Positions 1 through 5,240 of a DNA stretch of 5,269 nucleotides are shown one piece after another. Made by a program: the position numbers and the translations under genes. The stretch's first letter is position 1. The number at the start of each line of letters is the position of its first letter. The DNA comes from an uncultured Clostridia bacterium (lineage in GTDB: Bacteria; Bacillota; Clostridia; UBA1381): NCBI GenBank assembly GCA_944391635.1, contig CALXUL010000065.1, positions 1 to 5,269 on the forward strand, given 5' to 3'. The notes under the pieces are model-generated. The model made no database searches. It was not told where the DNA came from and worked only from the letters and a program-made list of their open reading frames with translations.

Positions 1-188
1 TTTGTCAATTTTATAAAGTTAACTGCATACCCTGACACTCTAACCGTAAGCTGAGGATATTTTTCCGGATGCTTCTGCGCATCGAGTAACGTTTCACGGG
101 TAAAAACATTTACATTAAGATGATGTCCTCCCTGTTTTGCATATCCATCTAAAAGCGTAACTAAATTATCTACTTGCTGTCCTGACAT
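1..188 (-). CDS. Stand-alone glycyl-radical domain of a split pyruvate formate-lyase (GrcA/YfiD-like), 3' end outside window
   Basis: Sixty-two residues are visible before the window ends; a PFL radical domain would need roughly 20 more. The sequence matches the C-terminal domain of PFL: a DGYAKQGGHHLNVNV segment (residues 14-28), a PEKYPQLT segment (41-48) and the glycyl-radical loop RVSGYAV (50-56), where Gly53 is the predicted radical-bearing residue (Gly734 in the E. coli enzyme). An ATG at 186-188 follows a GAGGTG ribosome site (196-201) that begins just after the previous gene's stop, so it is translated as a separate protein. The core gene at 391-2454 lacks exactly this domain, so the two should assemble into one active enzyme, with the radical installed by a PFL-activating radical-SAM enzyme not seen here. 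In E. coli, GrcA is a spare part that replaces an oxygen-damaged domain; here the core has no domain of its own, so this subunit should be essential. The family is certain; the split-enzyme role is strong inference. Confidence 0.93.
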   Translation of the reverse strand, partial: MSGQQVDNLVTLLDGYAKQGGHHLNVNVFTRETLLDAQKHPEKYPQLTVRVSGYAVNFIKLT

Positions 189-205
189 TATAAAACACCT
201 CTTTC

Positions 206-379
206 TTATTCATCTATACCTTTATGAATTGTCGGTACACAGCATGCTCCCTTTTCCTGACAAGAAGAATTACACTGAGTTACCGAGTCCTCTTCTCCAA
301 TCTTTACATTGATATGACCCGACCCATTTTTTACACAGCCGTCTATCATTTCTACCAGTTTTTTGTAGTCTTCTTTCAT
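206..379 (-). CDS. 57-residue cysteine-rich protein with partial glycyl-radical-domain homology, between the two PFL subunit genes
   Basis: I do not recognise this as a named family. ATG at 377-379 follows an AGGTGA ribosome site (384-389); the TAA stop is at 206-208. The gene lies 11 bases after the PFL core and 17 before the radical-domain gene, so the three form one operon. Residues 8-27 align without gaps to residues 9-28 of the neighbouring radical protein, with 9 of 20 identical: LV, then DG, K, G, H and NV at matching positions (DGCVKNGSGHINV against DGYAKQGGHHLNV). After this it diverges completely: no RVSGYAV loop, so it cannot carry a glycyl radical. Instead it has Cys36, Cys40, Cys46 and Cys47 (CxxxCx5CC) plus Cys15, and ends VPTIHKGIDE. 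No signal peptide or membrane segment is visible, so it is probably cytosolic. It may dock in the radical-domain groove of the core, bind a metal or Fe-S cluster, or sense redox state; all of this is inference. Confidence 0.82.
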   Translation of the reverse strand: MKEDYKKLVEMIDGCVKNGSGHINVKIGEEDSVTQCNSSCQEKGACCVPTIHKGIDE

Positions 380-393
380 TTTATCACCTATTA
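376..393 (-). promoter_or_regulatory. Tandem stop codons and ribosome site at the PFL core / small-protein junction
   Basis: Read on the minus strand, the core frame ends TAA (391-393) followed at once by an in-frame TAG (388-390), and a third in-frame stop, TGA, at 376-378. The TAG overlaps the AGGTGA Shine-Dalgarno sequence (384-389) of the next gene, whose ATG is at 377-379. Re-initiation or translational coupling between the two genes is likely. Read-through into a longer PFL is not plausible. Confidence 0.8.
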
Positions 394-2454
394 CGATTTT
401 AACTTATCAATGTCTATTTCACCTGCAAATACCTCATCATCTTTACCGAGCGCACCCGGTATTATTGAAAAGGTATTTGATATACCGTCCTGGGCATCGG
501 TAAATGGCAGTTTGGCAACAGATGCAAGACTTGCTACCGCGCCGTGTGTATCCCGACCATGCATTGGATTTGCTCCCGGGGCAAGCGGCACTCCTGCTTT
601 TCTTCCATCCGGCGTATTTCCTGTCTTCTTGCCGTATACTACATTTGATGTTATAGTTAGTATAGACATTGTCGGCACACTGTCACGGTAAGTATGATGC
701 TTACGTATCTTATCCATAAATCTGTGCACAACATCTACCGCTATTGAATCAACCCTGTCATCATTATTTCCGTATTTAGGGAAATCGCCCTCTATCTCAT
801 AATCCACAACAACCCCATCTTCATCACGGATACATTTTACTTTCGCATATTTTATTGCGCTAAGTGAATCAGCCACAACACTAAGTCCTGCAATCCCTGT
901 AGCAAAATATCTCTTTACATCACGGTCATGAAGAGCCATCTGGATACGCTCATAGCAATATTTATCATGCATATAATGGATTACATTAAGGGTATTGACA
1001 TACAGTCCTGCAAGCCATTCCATCATTGCATCATATTTTTCCATGACATCATCAAAGTCAAGATAATCGCCTTCAACCACACGGTACTTAGGTCCAACCT
1101 GAATCTTCAGTCTTTCATCCATGCCCCCGTTTATTGCATACAGCAAGCACTTTGCAAGGTTTGCCCTTGCACCGAAAAACTGCATTTCTTTACCTATACG
1201 CATTGAAGAAACACAGCACGCTATAGCATAATCATCACCATGTGTCACGCGCATCAAATCATCATTTTCATACTGTATTGACGATGTTTTTATCGACATC
1301 TTTGCACAGTATTCCTTAAATTTCTGAGGCAGACGTACAGACCATAATACTGTCATGTTGGGTTCAGGCGCTGTACCGAGATTTTCAAGAGTATGCAGAT
1401 ATCTAAAAGAACTCTTTGTTACAAGAGATCTGCCGTCAATTCCGACACCGCCTATTGATTCAGTAACCCATGTCGGGTCTCCCGAAAACAATTCATTATA
1501 CTCAGGCGTTCTTGCAAATTTCACCAGCCTTAATTTCATAATAAAATGATCTATATATTCCTGTGCTTCCTTCTCGGTAATAAGTCCTTTTTTAAGGTCA
1601 CGTTCAATATATATATCAAGAAATGTTGACGTTCTGCCAAGGCTCATCGCCGCACCATTCTGCTCTTTTACTGCCGCAAGATACCCAAAATACAGCCATT
1701 GCACAGCCTCTTTTGCATTTGATGCCGGCTTAGTTATATCATAGCCATATATTCTTCCCAGTTCTGCCAGTTCATCAAGCGCACGAAGCTGTTCGGTTAA
1801 TTCTTCCCTAAGCCTTATTGTCTTTGATGTCATACGCACCAGCGACGTATCAAGCTGATGCTGTTTATCCTCTTTCAGCTTATCAATACCATAAAGAGCA
1901 ACTCTTCTGTAATCGCCTATAATTCTACCTCTTCCGTAAGCATCGGGAAGTCCTGTAATTATCGCGCTTTTTCTTGCAAGACGCATCTCCGGCGTATAAA
2001 CATCAAACACTCCTTGATTATGAGTTTTTCTATATATTTTAAAAATTTCCACTACCTCTGGGTCAACCTCATAGCCATTTTCCCTACATGCATTCTGTGC
2101 CATACGGATTCCGCCAAATGGCTGCAATGAGCGTTTAAATGGCTTATCAGTCTGAAAACCAACTATTTTCTCTAAATCTTTATCCAAATACCCAGCTTTA
2201 TGAGACGTTATTGTTGACACAACCTTTGTGTCCATATCAAGCACGCCACCTGATTCGCGTTCCTTTTTGGACAATTCCATTACCATATTCCAGAGCTTGG
2301 ATGTTGCTTCAGTTGCACCCTCCAAAAACTCTTCATCACCATCATACTCGGTGTAATTTCTTTGTATAAAATCCCTGACATTTACGCTTTTGCACCAGTC
2401 ACCCAGCACAAAACCTTCCCATTGACAAGGTAATTCTCTATTCAAAGCACCCAT
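391..2454 (-). CDS. pflB: Pyruvate formate-lyase catalytic core lacking the C-terminal glycyl-radical domain (large subunit of a split PFL)
   Basis: This encodes the 687-residue core of formate C-acetyltransferase, which converts pyruvate and CoA to acetyl-CoA and formate in the cytoplasm of fermenting anaerobes. It begins like ordinary PFL (VNVRDFIQRNYT, residues 25-36). It keeps the substrate-site region DAYGRGRIIGDYRR (171-184), GDPTWVTES (325-333) and the diagnostic Cys413-Cys414 pair in IACCVSSM, equivalent to Cys418-Cys419 of E. coli PFL. The CC pair separates it from glycerol or choline lyases of the same superfamily. Usual PFLs are about 740-760 residues. This one is collinear up to the GALGKDDEV hinge, then ends after IDKLKS where the radical domain should begin. 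That domain is supplied by the gene at 1-188. A consensus promoter lies upstream. Start: the ATG at 2452-2454 is the first after an in-frame TGA, but the Shine-Dalgarno abuts it; a TTG at 2443-2445 is better spaced and would give 684 residues. Confidence 0.97.
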   Translation of the reverse strand: MGALNRELPCQWEGFVLGDWCKSVNVRDFIQRNYTEYDGDEEFLEGATEATSKLWNMVMELSKKERESGGVLDMDTKVVSTITSHKAGYLDKDLEKIVGFQTDKPFKRSLQPFGGIRMAQNACRENGYEVDPEVVEIFKIYRKTHNQGVFDVYTPEMRLARKSAIITGLPDAYGRGRIIGDYRRVALYGIDKLKEDKQHQLDTSLVRMTSKTIRLREELTEQLRALDELAELGRIYGYDITKPASNAKEAVQWLYFGYLAAVKEQNGAAMSLGRTSTFLDIYIERDLKKGLITEKEAQEYIDHFIMKLRLVKFARTPEYNELFSGDPTWVTESIGGVGIDGRSLVTKSSFRYLHTLENLGTAPEPNMTVLWSVRLPQKFKEYCAKMSIKTSSIQYENDDLMRVTHGDDYAIACCVSSMRIGKEMQFFGARANLAKCLLYAINGGMDERLKIQVGPKYRVVEGDYLDFDDVMEKYDAMMEWLAGLYVNTLNVIHYMHDKYCYERIQMALHDRDVKRYFATGIAGLSVVADSLSAIKYAKVKCIRDEDGVVVDYEIEGDFPKYGNNDDRVDSIAVDVVHRFMDKIRKHHTYRDSVPTMSILTITSNVVYGKKTGNTPDGRKAGVPLAPGANPMHGRDTHGAVASLASVAKLPFTDAQDGISNTFSIIPGALGKDDEVFAGEIDIDKLKS

Positions 2455-2462
2455 CTCCTCTC
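2455..2462 (-). promoter_or_regulatory. Ribosome-binding site abutting the PFL core ATG
   Basis: On the minus strand GAGAGGAG directly touches the ATG at 2454, leaving no spacer. Relative to the TTG three codons later (2443-2445) the spacer is 9 bases, a normal distance. Either the TTG is the true start, or the ATG is used inefficiently with an AGAG pairing shifted upstream. The choice changes only three N-terminal residues, outside any conserved region. Confidence 0.6.
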
Positions 2463-2483
2463 AATGTCTACTTCTGTATCGAT

Positions 2484-2512
2484 ATAATATCATTATACAC
2501 GCTTTTTGTCAA
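2484..2512 (-). promoter_or_regulatory. Sigma-A type promoter of the split-PFL operon
   Basis: The minus strand shows a perfect -35 box TTGACA (2507-2512), a 17-base spacer and a -10 box TATTAT (2484-2489) with an extended TG one base upstream of it. Transcription would start near 2477, giving a leader of about 22 bases. The 85 bases further upstream (2513-2597) are very AT-rich and hold a weaker TTGACT / 18-base spacer / TATTTT pair (2524-2553) that could be a second promoter. I see no clear operator. Confidence 0.82.
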
Positions 2513-2597
2513 CATATTGTATAAAAATATTTGAAATTTATTAAAAAAGTCAAAATATAGTATATAACACAGATAATACCTAAACATTATCAACAAT

Positions 2598-2624
2598 AAA
2601 AAACCCCCTTTTATTATCGGGGGT
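2598..2624 (-). terminator. Rho-independent terminator after the sirtuin gene
   Basis: On the minus strand a six-pair stem ACCCCC / GGGGGT (2619-2624 with 2603-2608) encloses a 10-base AT-rich loop and runs straight into TTTTTT (2598-2603, sharing one base with the stem). It begins four bases after the sirtuin stop codon. It separates the pspC-sirtuin unit from the PFL operon. Confidence 0.88.
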
Positions 2625-2627
2625 CTT

Positions 2628-3365
2628 TCATATATTTATACTCTCAAAAACTTCGCCAATATTTTCATTTATAACAAGTCTTGCAGTAGCATCTATCGGC
2701 GTTGAACTTTTATTTATCAGTACAAGTTTATCACCCAAATACTGATATACGAATCCTGCTGCCGGGTATACAGTAAGCGACGTTCCGCCAACTATAAGAC
2801 AATCCGCGGAATGAACAAATGCAGCCGACATTTCCATAATATATTGGTCAAGCGGTTCTTCGTACAAAACAACATCCGGCTTGATTACACCTCCGCATTC
2901 ACAAACCGGAACCCCTGAAGAATCAAGAATTTTATCAAGCCCATAATGTCTTCCACATTTCATACAATAATTATGGTGAACACTTCCATGCAGCTCAAAA
3001 ACCCGCTTGCTGCCTGCCAACTGATGCAGTCCATCAATATTCTGTGTTATCACTGCCTTTAATTTCCCTTTCTCTTCAAGCTTTGCAAGCGCATAATGTG
3101 CAGCATTAGGCTTTGCGTTTGGAAACAGCATTTTCCCGCGGTAAAATTTATAAAAAGCTTCCGTATGCTCCATAAAAAAACTATGTGACAAAATTTGTTC
3201 AGGCGGATAGAGATAATTCATACTATATATACCATCAGCAGAACGAAAATCAGGTATTCCGCTTTCGCATGATACGCCTGCACCGCCAAAAAATACAATA
3301 TCATCACTTGTCTTTATAATATCTTCAAGTTCTTTAATTTTTTCTTCAAAATTACTATTATTCAT
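2628..3365 (-). CDS. cobB: NAD-dependent protein deacetylase, Sir2 family (CobB-type sirtuin)
   Basis: The 245-residue product is a complete bacterial sirtuin, which removes acetyl groups from lysines using NAD+, releasing nicotinamide and O-acetyl-ADP-ribose. Visible hallmarks: GAGVSCESGIPDFR for NAD binding (residues 28-41), TQNIDGLH (107-114), the catalytic His126 in ELHGS, a structural zinc site of Cys134, Cys137, Cys155 and Cys157 (CxxC...CxC), and GGTSLTVYP (193-201). The SIRT5/CobB desuccinylase signature Tyr-x-x-Arg appears as Tyr72-x-x-Tyr75, so I expect mainly deacetylation. The start codon lies inside the end of the upstream pspC-like gene (8-base overlap) behind AAGGA, so the two are translationally coupled. 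A terminator follows directly. Acetyl-CoA made by the next operon's PFL is a potential source of protein acetylation, but a functional tie is inference. Confidence 0.96.
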   Translation of the reverse strand: MNNSNFEEKIKELEDIIKTSDDIVFFGGAGVSCESGIPDFRSADGIYSMNYLYPPEQILSHSFFMEHTEAFYKFYRGKMLFPNAKPNAAHYALAKLEEKGKLKAVITQNIDGLHQLAGSKRVFELHGSVHHNYCMKCGRHYGLDKILDSSGVPVCECGGVIKPDVVLYEEPLDQYIMEMSAAFVHSADCLIVGGTSLTVYPAAGFVYQYLGDKLVLINKSSTPIDATARLVINENIGEVFESINI

Positions 3366-3570
3366 CGTCCTTATGAATTATTACCTCACTTTCAGTAGGT
3401 ATAATAAATGCCGCCACTATATATAAAATCAAACCGGTGAACCAAAAACACGTCAATATCGCCATTCCCAGTCTTACCAAAGTCGGGTCAAGGTCAAAAT
3501 ATTCGGCAATACCTGCACAAACTCCGGCCAATTTCCTATCTTTTTCACTTCTGTAAAGTCTTTTTTTCAT
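3358..3570 (-). CDS. pspC: PspC-domain small membrane protein
   Basis: Seventy residues form almost only a PspC domain. The N-terminal part holds KRLYRSEKDRKLAGVCAGIAEYF (3-25) with the GVCAGIAEYF signature, then DPTLVRLGMAIL (28-39). One hydrophobic membrane segment covers about residues 33-57, and a short acidic tail ends in HKDDE. In Proteobacteria PspC takes part in the phage-shock envelope-stress response; stand-alone short PspC proteins are common in Firmicutes and their role is mostly unknown. The ATG at 3568-3570 has an excellent ribosome site, AGGAGGTGA (3577-3585), with a 6-base spacer. The 3' end overlaps the sirtuin gene, so the two share a transcript. There is little room for a promoter between this gene and the terminator upstream, so its transcript may come from read-through. 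Confidence 0.92.
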   Translation of the reverse strand: MKKRLYRSEKDRKLAGVCAGIAEYFDLDPTLVRLGMAILTCFWFTGLILYIVAAFIIPTESEVIIHKDDE

Positions 3571-3601
3571 TTTTGTTCACCTCCTCTTTTTAAACTTAAA
3601 C

Positions 3602-3643
3602 AAAGAAAAACAGCGCGGAATCCGTAAAATTCGGATACCGCGC
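3602..3643 (-). terminator. Rho-independent terminator after the ferredoxin gene
   Basis: On the minus strand a 12-position GC-rich stem with one A-A mismatch (3632-3643 pairing with 3613-3624) closes a 7-base loop and is followed by TTTTTC and further T residues down to 3602. It begins 12 bases after the ferredoxin stop codon. The broken T-tract may allow some read-through into pspC. Confidence 0.88.
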
Positions 3644-3655
3644 CGCTACCTTCAA

Positions 3656-3823
3656 TTACTCTTGAGGAGCGCCCACAGGACATACTCCGGCGCAAGCGCC
3701 GCAGCTTATGCAAGTATCCTCATCAATAACGTATTTTGCATCACCTTCGCTGATTGCCCCTACCGGACATTCTGCTGCACAAGCACCGCAGCTGATGCAA
3801 TCGTCACTAATTTTATATGCCAT
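3656..3823 (-). CDS. 2[4Fe-4S] ferredoxin, clostridial type
   Basis: The 55-residue product is a small electron carrier with two [4Fe-4S] clusters. Two near-identical CISCGACAxxCP repeats are visible: Cys9, Cys12, Cys15, Cys19 and Cys38, Cys41, Cys44, Cys48, the usual CxxCxxCxxxCP pattern with swapped fourth ligands. Length and internal symmetry are typical of clostridial ferredoxins, which serve pyruvate:ferredoxin oxidoreductase, hydrogenase and radical-SAM activases. The start is set by AGGAGGTG at 3831-3838, seven bases before the ATG at 3821-3823. A longer frame from the ATG at 3842-3844 would place this ribosome site inside the coding region and add seven unlike residues, so I reject it. 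The gene has its own promoter and terminator and so is largely monocistronic. It could supply electrons for PFL activation, but that is inference. Confidence 0.96.
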   Translation of the reverse strand: MAYKISDDCISCGACAAECPVGAISEGDAKYVIDEDTCISCGACAGVCPVGAPQE

Positions 3824-3830
3824 TGGAATA

Positions 3831-3838
3831 CACCTCCT
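3831..3838 (-). promoter_or_regulatory. Ribosome-binding site that fixes the ferredoxin start
   Basis: AGGAGGTG on the minus strand, seven bases upstream of the ATG at 3821-3823. It is a near-perfect match to the 16S rRNA anti-Shine-Dalgarno and rules out the ATG at 3842-3844, which lies upstream of it. Confidence 0.85.
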
Positions 3839-3841
3839 AAA

Positions 3842-3887
3842 CACTTTTTCGGCAAAGTACCACCCTCTGAGCGGGGGCTCTCCCGCC
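3842..3887 (-). other. Structured 5' leader of the ferredoxin mRNA (two small hairpins)
   Basis: The predicted leader is about 65 bases. It holds a GCGGG/CCCGC hairpin (3882-3886 with 3871-3875, 6-base loop) and then a TACTTT/AAAGTG hairpin (3854-3859 with 3842-3847, loop GCCGAA, one G-U pair) ending three bases before the ribosome site. The GC-rich element stands out against the AT-rich surroundings. It may affect mRNA stability or translation; I know of no matching riboswitch class. Confidence 0.4.
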
Positions 3888-3895
3888 TTTTCTAC

Positions 3896-3924
3896 ATTAT
3901 ATCATACACAATTCTATTCTTCAA
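3896..3924 (-). promoter_or_regulatory. Sigma-A type promoter for the ferredoxin gene
   Basis: The minus strand has -35 TTGAAG (3919-3924), a 17-base spacer and a perfect -10 TATAAT (3896-3901) preceded by an extended TG one base upstream. The -35 box lies inside the last codons of ricT. Transcription should start near 3889. No terminator with a T-tract follows ricT on this strand, so the ferredoxin gene could also be reached by read-through. Confidence 0.75.
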
Positions 3925-4786
3925 GCTTTTTTAATATTTCATTATCAATTTTTTCATCATCAGATTCAATTTTAGGCTTCTTCACAATCTTTATTTCTTT
4001 TACATTAAACTCTTTGCATACTTTTTCCTTTTCTGTTTCTATCCGAACCTTTATCAGACCCTTTAGTATATTAACATATTCCACAGTACCTCTACCATCA
4101 GGAGTATCGACAACTGCTCCTACCTTTGGGGTAACCTTTAAAAGTTCTTCATACGCCTCCTGTTCATATTTCAAACAACACATCAGCCTTCCGCAGGAGC
4201 CGGAAATTTTTGTAGGATTAAGCGACAAACCCTGTTCCTTTGCCATCTTTATCGACACCGGCTCAAATTCGCCCAAAAACTGTGAACAGCACAAGCTACG
4301 TCCGCATATACCAATACTCCCAAGTGTTTTTGACTCGTCCCTTGCCCCAATCTGACGCAGCTCAATACGTGTACGATAGATATTGGCAAGCTCCTTTACC
4401 AGCTCTCTGAAATCTATCCTTCCATCAGCAGTAAAGTAGAAAAGTATTTTGGAATTATCAAAAGTATACTCTACCTCTACCAACTTCATTTCAAGATTAT
4501 GCTTTTTTATTTTCTCACAGCAAAGTGCAAAGGCTTCTTCTTCCTTTTTTTTATTTTCTCTAAGTATATTAAGGTCATTATCATCGGCAATCCTGATAAC
4601 GCTTCTAAGCGGCTTTTTTATCACCGACTCATCAACCTCATGGATACCTATTACTACTTCCCCAATCTCTATCCCGCGTGAAGTTTCAACTATAACGGTA
4701 TCTCCCTTTTTAATGTCAAGACCATTAGGATCAAAATGGTATACTTTACCTACCTTTTTAAATCTAACTCCAATTATATTATACAT
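3914..4786 (-). CDS. ricT: RicT/YaaT-like PSP1-domain protein
   Basis: The 290-residue product has the fold and motifs of B. subtilis YaaT (RicT), of similar length. There it forms the Fe-S-containing RicA-RicF-RicT complex with YmcA and YlbF, which helps RNase Y mature mRNAs and affects competence, biofilm and sporulation. The N-terminal part (about 1-50) is a beta-rich segment with GDTVIVETSRGIEIGEV; the PSP1 domain follows. Two cysteine motifs, CGRSLCC (161-167) and CGRLMCCLKYE (198-208), are the likely cluster ligands; Cys89-Cys90 form a further pair. The tail (from about 264) is charged. The start at 4784-4786 follows AAGGAG (4794-4799) with a 7-base spacer; an ATG 12 codons upstream (4822) lies inside the preceding gene without need. 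The ATG overlaps the stop of the membrane-protein gene by 8 bases (ATGTATAA), so translation is probably coupled. Confidence 0.93.
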   Translation of the reverse strand: MYNIIGVRFKKVGKVYHFDPNGLDIKKGDTVIVETSRGIEIGEVVIGIHEVDESVIKKPLRSVIRIADDNDLNILRENKKKEEEAFALCCEKIKKHNLEMKLVEVEYTFDNSKILFYFTADGRIDFRELVKELANIYRTRIELRQIGARDESKTLGSIGICGRSLCCSQFLGEFEPVSIKMAKEQGLSLNPTKISGSCGRLMCCLKYEQEAYEELLKVTPKVGAVVDTPDGRGTVEYVNILKGLIKVRIETEKEKVCKEFNVKEIKIVKKPKIESDDEKIDNEILKKLEE

Positions 4787-5240
4787 TACATAACTCCTTA
4801 AGCTTTCCCATAAATTCCGCATCAGCCTCTATTACCAAAAGATGCGCTCCATTTTGTGAAAAAATATATTTCCTTTTCCCGGTCAAAAATATACTTTTTA
4901 CATAGTATTCTTTTATCTTTGCAGTATCATTTTGCCTAATTTCACAAATCTTAGAAATATCGGAATATCTGATATAGAGCTTTTTTTCACGCCTACCAAT
5001 TGTCCTTAACACGGTAAGCCCCTCTTCGCCAAGCGTATATGTAAATACTGCACAGTATTTGGTATATACAAAATATACCAGTATTCCGCCAAGAAGAATA
5101 ACGCTAATATCAGCCGCAAGCGGTATACCTGCTATAAAATACCTTACTGCATCTCCAATAAACACAATAACCAGAACATATATTAATACAAATATCAGTT
5201 CTTTAATCCCGGCTTTAACAGTATAACTCATACTTGTCAT
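4779..5240 (-). CDS. Small two-helix membrane protein with a possible PH-like cytoplasmic domain
   Basis: I do not recognise a named family. From the ATG at 5238-5240 the product has 153 residues: a short polar start, a hydrophobic helix at about 14-30 (ELIFVLIYVLVIVF), a second at about 44-60 (VILLGGILVYFVY), then a soluble part of about 85 residues. The latter is rich in alternating beta-type segments (FTYTLGEEGLTVLRTIGRR, then a YSDISKI segment) and ends in a probable helix. Two N-terminal helices plus such a domain resemble bacterial PH (bPH2/YdbT-like) membrane proteins; that is a guess from pattern. The start has AGGAG (5245-5249) only 4 bases upstream and forms an ATGA overlap with a possible upstream stop. 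The frame stays open to a GTG at 5265-5267 (162 residues) and perhaps beyond. The stop overlaps ricT, placing it in the ricT operon. Confidence 0.78.
   Translation of the reverse strand: MTSMSYTVKAGIKELIFVLIYVLVIVFIGDAVRYFIAGIPLAADISVILLGGILVYFVYTKYCAVFTYTLGEEGLTVLRTIGRREKKLYIRYSDISKICEIRQNDTAKIKEYYVKSIFLTGKRKYIFSQNGAHLLVIEADAEFMGKLKELCNV
4794..4799 (-). promoter_or_regulatory. Ribosome-binding site that fixes the ricT start
   Basis: AAGGAG on the minus strand, seven bases before the ATG at 4784-4786 and inside the last codons of the membrane-protein gene. It supports the 290-residue form of RicT over the 302-residue form. Confidence 0.8.

Noticed and set aside
224..691. 155-codon open frame on the plus strand
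   Set aside because: It is antisense to the PFL core end and the small cysteine-rich gene, with no recognisable domain. The other plus-strand frames (928-1206, 1355-1549, 1858-2130, 2139-2369, 4449-4793) fail for the same reason.
2492..2512. Perfect TATAAT (2492-2497) as -10 box of the TTGACA promoter
   Set aside because: The spacer would be only 9 bases. The TATTAT further on gives the standard 17.
2501..2524. Rex-like operator over the PFL promoter -35 box
   Set aside because: TTGTCAA is present at 2506-2512 on the plus strand, but the second half is a direct TTGT repeat, not the inverted half a Rex site needs.
3824..3844. Seven-residue N-terminal extension of the ferredoxin from the upstream ATG
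   Set aside because: The perfect AGGAGGTG lies inside this extension and is spaced correctly for the downstream ATG. The added residues do not resemble a ferredoxin start.
3871..3894. Terminator-like hairpin followed by TTTTCT on the plus strand
   Set aside because: No plus-strand gene precedes it, the stem is only five pairs, and on the minus strand the same hairpin has no T-tract. It is better viewed as part of the ferredoxin leader.
3708..4355. 215-codon open frame on the plus strand
   Set aside because: It lies antisense to the ferredoxin and ricT genes, which have clear motifs. Its product is a low-complexity Ser/Phe/Ile-rich string typical of the reverse of AT-rich coding DNA.
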